DNA from: Chloroherpetonaceae bacterium
GTDB lineage: Bacteria; Bacteroidota; Chlorobiia; Chlorobiales; Thermochlorobacteraceae
Reading direction: 5' to 3'
DNA length: 64,000 nt
Assembly: GCA_033763895.1 (NCBI GenBank)
Contig: JANRJQ010000004.1
Span: forward strand, 868,319 to 932,318
A program made the position numbers and the translations under genes. Positions 61,922 through 64,000 of this stretch are shown in pieces (within the stretch, counting starts at the first letter, position 1; each line of letters starts with the position of its first letter). A model generated the notes under the pieces. That model saw only the letters and a list, made by a program, of their open reading frames with translations, made no database searches and was not told the origin of the DNA.

Positions 61922-63082
61922 CTATTTTGTTCGATGATTGTTCATTTCACCCAAGCGGCCGTTGTAGCGACTGACGCCGGCGTAAATATTATTAATCATC
62001 CCGATTTTCTGTAAGCGGTCTTCCGCAAGGGCAATTGCCGCGGAATTCGGGAGGATGTTATCGCGTTTGGCTACTCTTAAAATATCGCGAATGACATCAT
62101 AGATTTCCTTCACTTGCGAGAGCGCGCGTTCGCGGTTGTAGCCTTCAAGTTCATTGGCCACATTAATCAGCCCACCGGAGTTAATCACAAAATCGGGCAC
62201 ATACAAAATGCCTTTATCGATGAGCATTTGCTCGTGAAACCCTTCGTCCTTCAATTGATTATTAGCGCAGCCTGCCACAATATCTACTTTCAGTTTTGGA
62301 ATGGTGTCGCTATTAAGCACGCCACCAAGCGCTGCCGGACAAAAGATGGCACCTTCAAGATTAAATATTTCATCGGGCTTGACATACTCAGCGCCGTATT
62401 CTGTCACTATTCTGCGAGCCTTTTCTTCGAAAATATCGGTGATTTTCACGATTGCGCCTTCGCTGCGAAGATATCCGCAAAGGTGATACGCCACTTGCCC
62501 GGCGCCTTGAACAATTACCACTTTGCGGCTCAAGCTATCGTTGCCATATCGCTCGGCGCAAGCAGCTTTCATGCCCATATAAACGCCGAGTGCGGTGACG
62601 GGAGAAGGGTCGCCGCTACCGCCCAGCGCGCGAGAAATCCCCGTGACATACTTGGTTTCCATCCGCACCATTTCCATATCGCGCACATCGGTGCCGACAT
62701 CCTCGGCTGTGATATAGCGGCCGGCAAGCCCTTCGACAAAGCGGCCGTAGGTTCGGAAAAGGGCTTCTGATTTGTGCTTTTTGGAATCACCGATAATCAC
62801 GGCTTTTCCGCCGCCCAAATTAAGGCGCGCAACAGCGGCTTTGTAAGTCATTCCGCGAGAAAGGCGTAGGGCATCGATAATTGCTTCGTTATCGGTTGCA
62901 TAAGTCCACATTCTTGTCCCACCTAAAGCTGGGCCAAGCGTGGTATTGTGGATAGCAATAATGGCTTTTAATCCAACTTTAGGGTCGGAGCAAAAGACAA
63001 GCTGTTCGTGTTCAAATTTTTGAAGTTCTTCAAAGAGCGAAAGGGAGACAACTTCTTCAGGAGCAACGGCAAAATTGGTCAT
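61922..63082 (-). CDS. Leucine/valine-type amino acid dehydrogenase
   Basis: A 386-residue Glu/Leu/Phe/Val dehydrogenase of leucine dehydrogenase length. It has AIHNTTLGPALGGTRMW, RLSRGMTYKAAVARLNLGGGKAVI with the conserved lysines, AEDVGTDVRDMEMV and the nucleotide-binding GAGQVAYHLCGYLRSEGAIVKITDI. The GGTRMW start and shorter length distinguish it from glutamate dehydrogenase and point to branched-chain amino acids, NAD-dependent by the Asp after the second strand (ITDI). It would link Leu/Val/Ile with their 2-oxo acids, for example for branched fatty-acid synthesis or nitrogen balance. The frame opens to a TTG at 63091; the ATG at 63082 is taken. Confidence 0.92.
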   Translation of the reverse strand: MTNFAVAPEEVVSLSLFEELQKFEHEQLVFCSDPKVGLKAIIAIHNTTLGPALGGTRMWTYATDNEAIIDALRLSRGMTYKAAVARLNLGGGKAVIIGDSKKHKSEALFRTYGRFVEGLAGRYITAEDVGTDVRDMEMVRMETKYVTGISRALGGSGDPSPVTALGVYMGMKAACAERYGNDSLSRKVVIVQGAGQVAYHLCGYLRSEGAIVKITDIFEEKARRIVTEYGAEYVKPDEIFNLEGAIFCPAALGGVLNSDTIPKLKVDIVAGCANNQLKDEGFHEQMLIDKGILYVPDFVINSGGLINVANELEGYNRERALSQVKEIYDVIRDILRVAKRDNILPNSAAIALAEDRLQKIGMINNIYAGVSRYNGRLGEMNNHRTK

Positions 63083-63322
63083 AATGGTCAATGTGAGTTA
63101 ATTGGAAAAAATCCGTTTTTTATAACGGAATAAAGTTCGTTTAATGTGACTAAAGTTATCAGCAATGTGAAAGCAAGTTAGAAAAGATTTTACCAAAAGC
63201 AAACGATTAATCGCATCCATACTCATTTCCTTAATTTTTTTAAATCGCCTGTAGGTCATTGATTTTACTATCAGAGTTGCACTTTCGCTTTTTTAATCAA
63301 ATTTTATTTTCAAAAAAAATTT

Positions 63323-64000
63323 ATGCCATTACTTCGCATTCCTTTTCCTTCAGATTTAGCAAAACGTCTGTTGTTCCTCATAATCATCTTGCTTTTTGCT
63401 GGTCAGAATTTTCTTTTTGGACAAGTGTCGAATTCTATACCGGAAAATGTTCCTGAAGTGACGCATTTTACAACGCGACGTCTTGAGAGTCAATCATCCG
63501 GAATGAAAGTTTTGGCGGGTTGGGCGGCGGTCTCAATTGCAAGCGGGGTGGCCTTATCACTGAATTCTTCCTCAAAGGCAAAATATGCAGGTTATCAAGC
63601 TGTTGGGTGGGGCGCAGTGAATGCCGCGATTGCGGGATTCGCGCTATATGGGATTGGGCAAGATTTCGCGGGGCTTGATTCGATTTCAAATTCTTCATCG
63701 GCTTTGCTAAGTGAGTTGAACGAGGAGCATTCCTTTTCAAAAGTTCTTTTAGTGAATCTTGGGCTTGATGTTGGGTATATGGGTGTAGGCATTACCTTAA
63801 TGGCACTATCGCGAAATCGGAAAAATGAAGACGCGCTATTTGGCAGTGGAATTGGCGTTTTGATTCAAGGTGCTTTTCTTTTGGGGTTCGACTTGTGGCA
63901 ATTTTTGCTTTCGACTTCTCGTCATGCTCCGCTTGAAGACGCACTTCGCACGCGCTTGGTTTTCACGCCCTCGCCGATTCATGACTTAGGGGTGCTCATT
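63323..64000 (+). CDS. DUF6992-like multi-span membrane protein (3' end beyond the window)
   Basis: An open frame from ATG 63323 to the window edge, 226 codons without a stop. The start MPLLRIPFPSDLAKRLLFLIIILLFAGQNFLFGQ is a signal peptide. The body has about four hydrophobic segments with repeated GW...N..I/G.AGF patterns: MKVLAGWAAVSIASGVAL, YQAVGWGAVNAAIAGFALYG, KVLLVNLGLDVGYMGVGITLMA and GSGIGVLIQGAFLLGFDLWQF. This layout matches the DUF6992 family of Bacteroidetes membrane proteins, function unknown. The final residues suggest that it continues past the edge. Confidence 0.72.
   Translation, partial: MPLLRIPFPSDLAKRLLFLIIILLFAGQNFLFGQVSNSIPENVPEVTHFTTRRLESQSSGMKVLAGWAAVSIASGVALSLNSSSKAKYAGYQAVGWGAVNAAIAGFALYGIGQDFAGLDSISNSSSALLSELNEEHSFSKVLLVNLGLDVGYMGVGITLMALSRNRKNEDALFGSGIGVLIQGAFLLGFDLWQFLLSTSRHAPLEDALRTRLVFTPSPIHDLGVLI

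Noticed and set aside
62114-62770. 218-codon plus-strand ORF
   Set aside because: It lies wholly antisense within the leucine-type dehydrogenase gene and has no recognisable domain.

Overview
The window reads as chromosome from a green sulfur bacterium of the Chlorobi, probably a Chloroherpeton-like or deeper lineage rather than a classic Chlorobium. Two bacteriochlorophyll genes support this: a magnesium-chelatase H subunit (29535-33338) and chlorophyllide a reductase subunit Z, bchZ (50449-51849). They sit among genes of Bacteroidetes/Chlorobi style: four proteins ending in a type IX secretion (T9SS) sorting domain with an NFPNPFNP motif, a Bacteroidetes-type FabI, an HU-like/SPOR fusion, and promoters that fit TTTG-N20-TAnnTTTG. 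The genus is inference; the phototrophic pathway and the T9SS tails are seen directly.

Layout. 0-2.5 kb: rpsL with a long leader, and an HU-like/SPOR membrane protein. 2.6-9.1 kb: a UvrD-like helicase, cobT-cobS (cobalamin lower-ligand assembly) and a large YfhO-like membrane protein. 9.2-15.4 kb: a small secreted protein, tRNA-Pro(GGG), an HD phosphohydrolase, a GIN-domain lipoprotein, a FGE-fold protein paired with a 32-residue-repeat T9SS protein, and a 21-bp minisatellite. 15.6-21.7 kb (minus strand): a DUF5989 microprotein, a PIG-L deacetylase, a PAS histidine kinase, a possible PilM-like protein and a ComEA-like protein. 21.8-25.6 kb: an isc iron-sulfur operon (iscR-like, iscS, iscU, iscA and small partners) preceded by two GACT-N5-AGTC operators with a terminator between them. 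25.7-34.7 kb: fabI, two T9SS proteins, bchH, an SDR and a lone PAS protein.

35-39.2 kb: a PhoX-like lipoprotein, a di-heme peroxidase, and a convergent Tat-exported FN3-Rieske protein. 39.2-42.8 kb: a frameshifted T9SS beta-propeller gene flanked on both sides by degenerate dispersed repeats. 42.8-49.5 kb: gamma-glutamyltransferase, a small membrane protein and a pair of exported amidohydrolases. 49.6-51.9 kb: bchZ, a lipase-like gene and a broken HicB antitoxin gene in one minus-strand array. 52.6-64 kb: glutamate dehydrogenase, a secreted protein, a GH50-like glycoside hydrolase, a DUF2490 barrel, purine nucleoside phosphorylase, a ferritin-like Tat protein, rbfA, a class C beta-lactamase-like lipoprotein, a leucine-type dehydrogenase, and a DUF6992-like membrane protein cut by the window end.

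Themes: photopigment synthesis with Fe-S and B12 supply that it plausibly needs, a large exported proteome, and envelope redox proteins. No phage, insertion sequence or CRISPR array was seen. The most notable items are the isc leader with a candidate small RNA, the heptad minisatellite, the frameshifted propeller gene, the HicB remnant and the amidohydrolase pair whose N-terminal metal motifs are lost.
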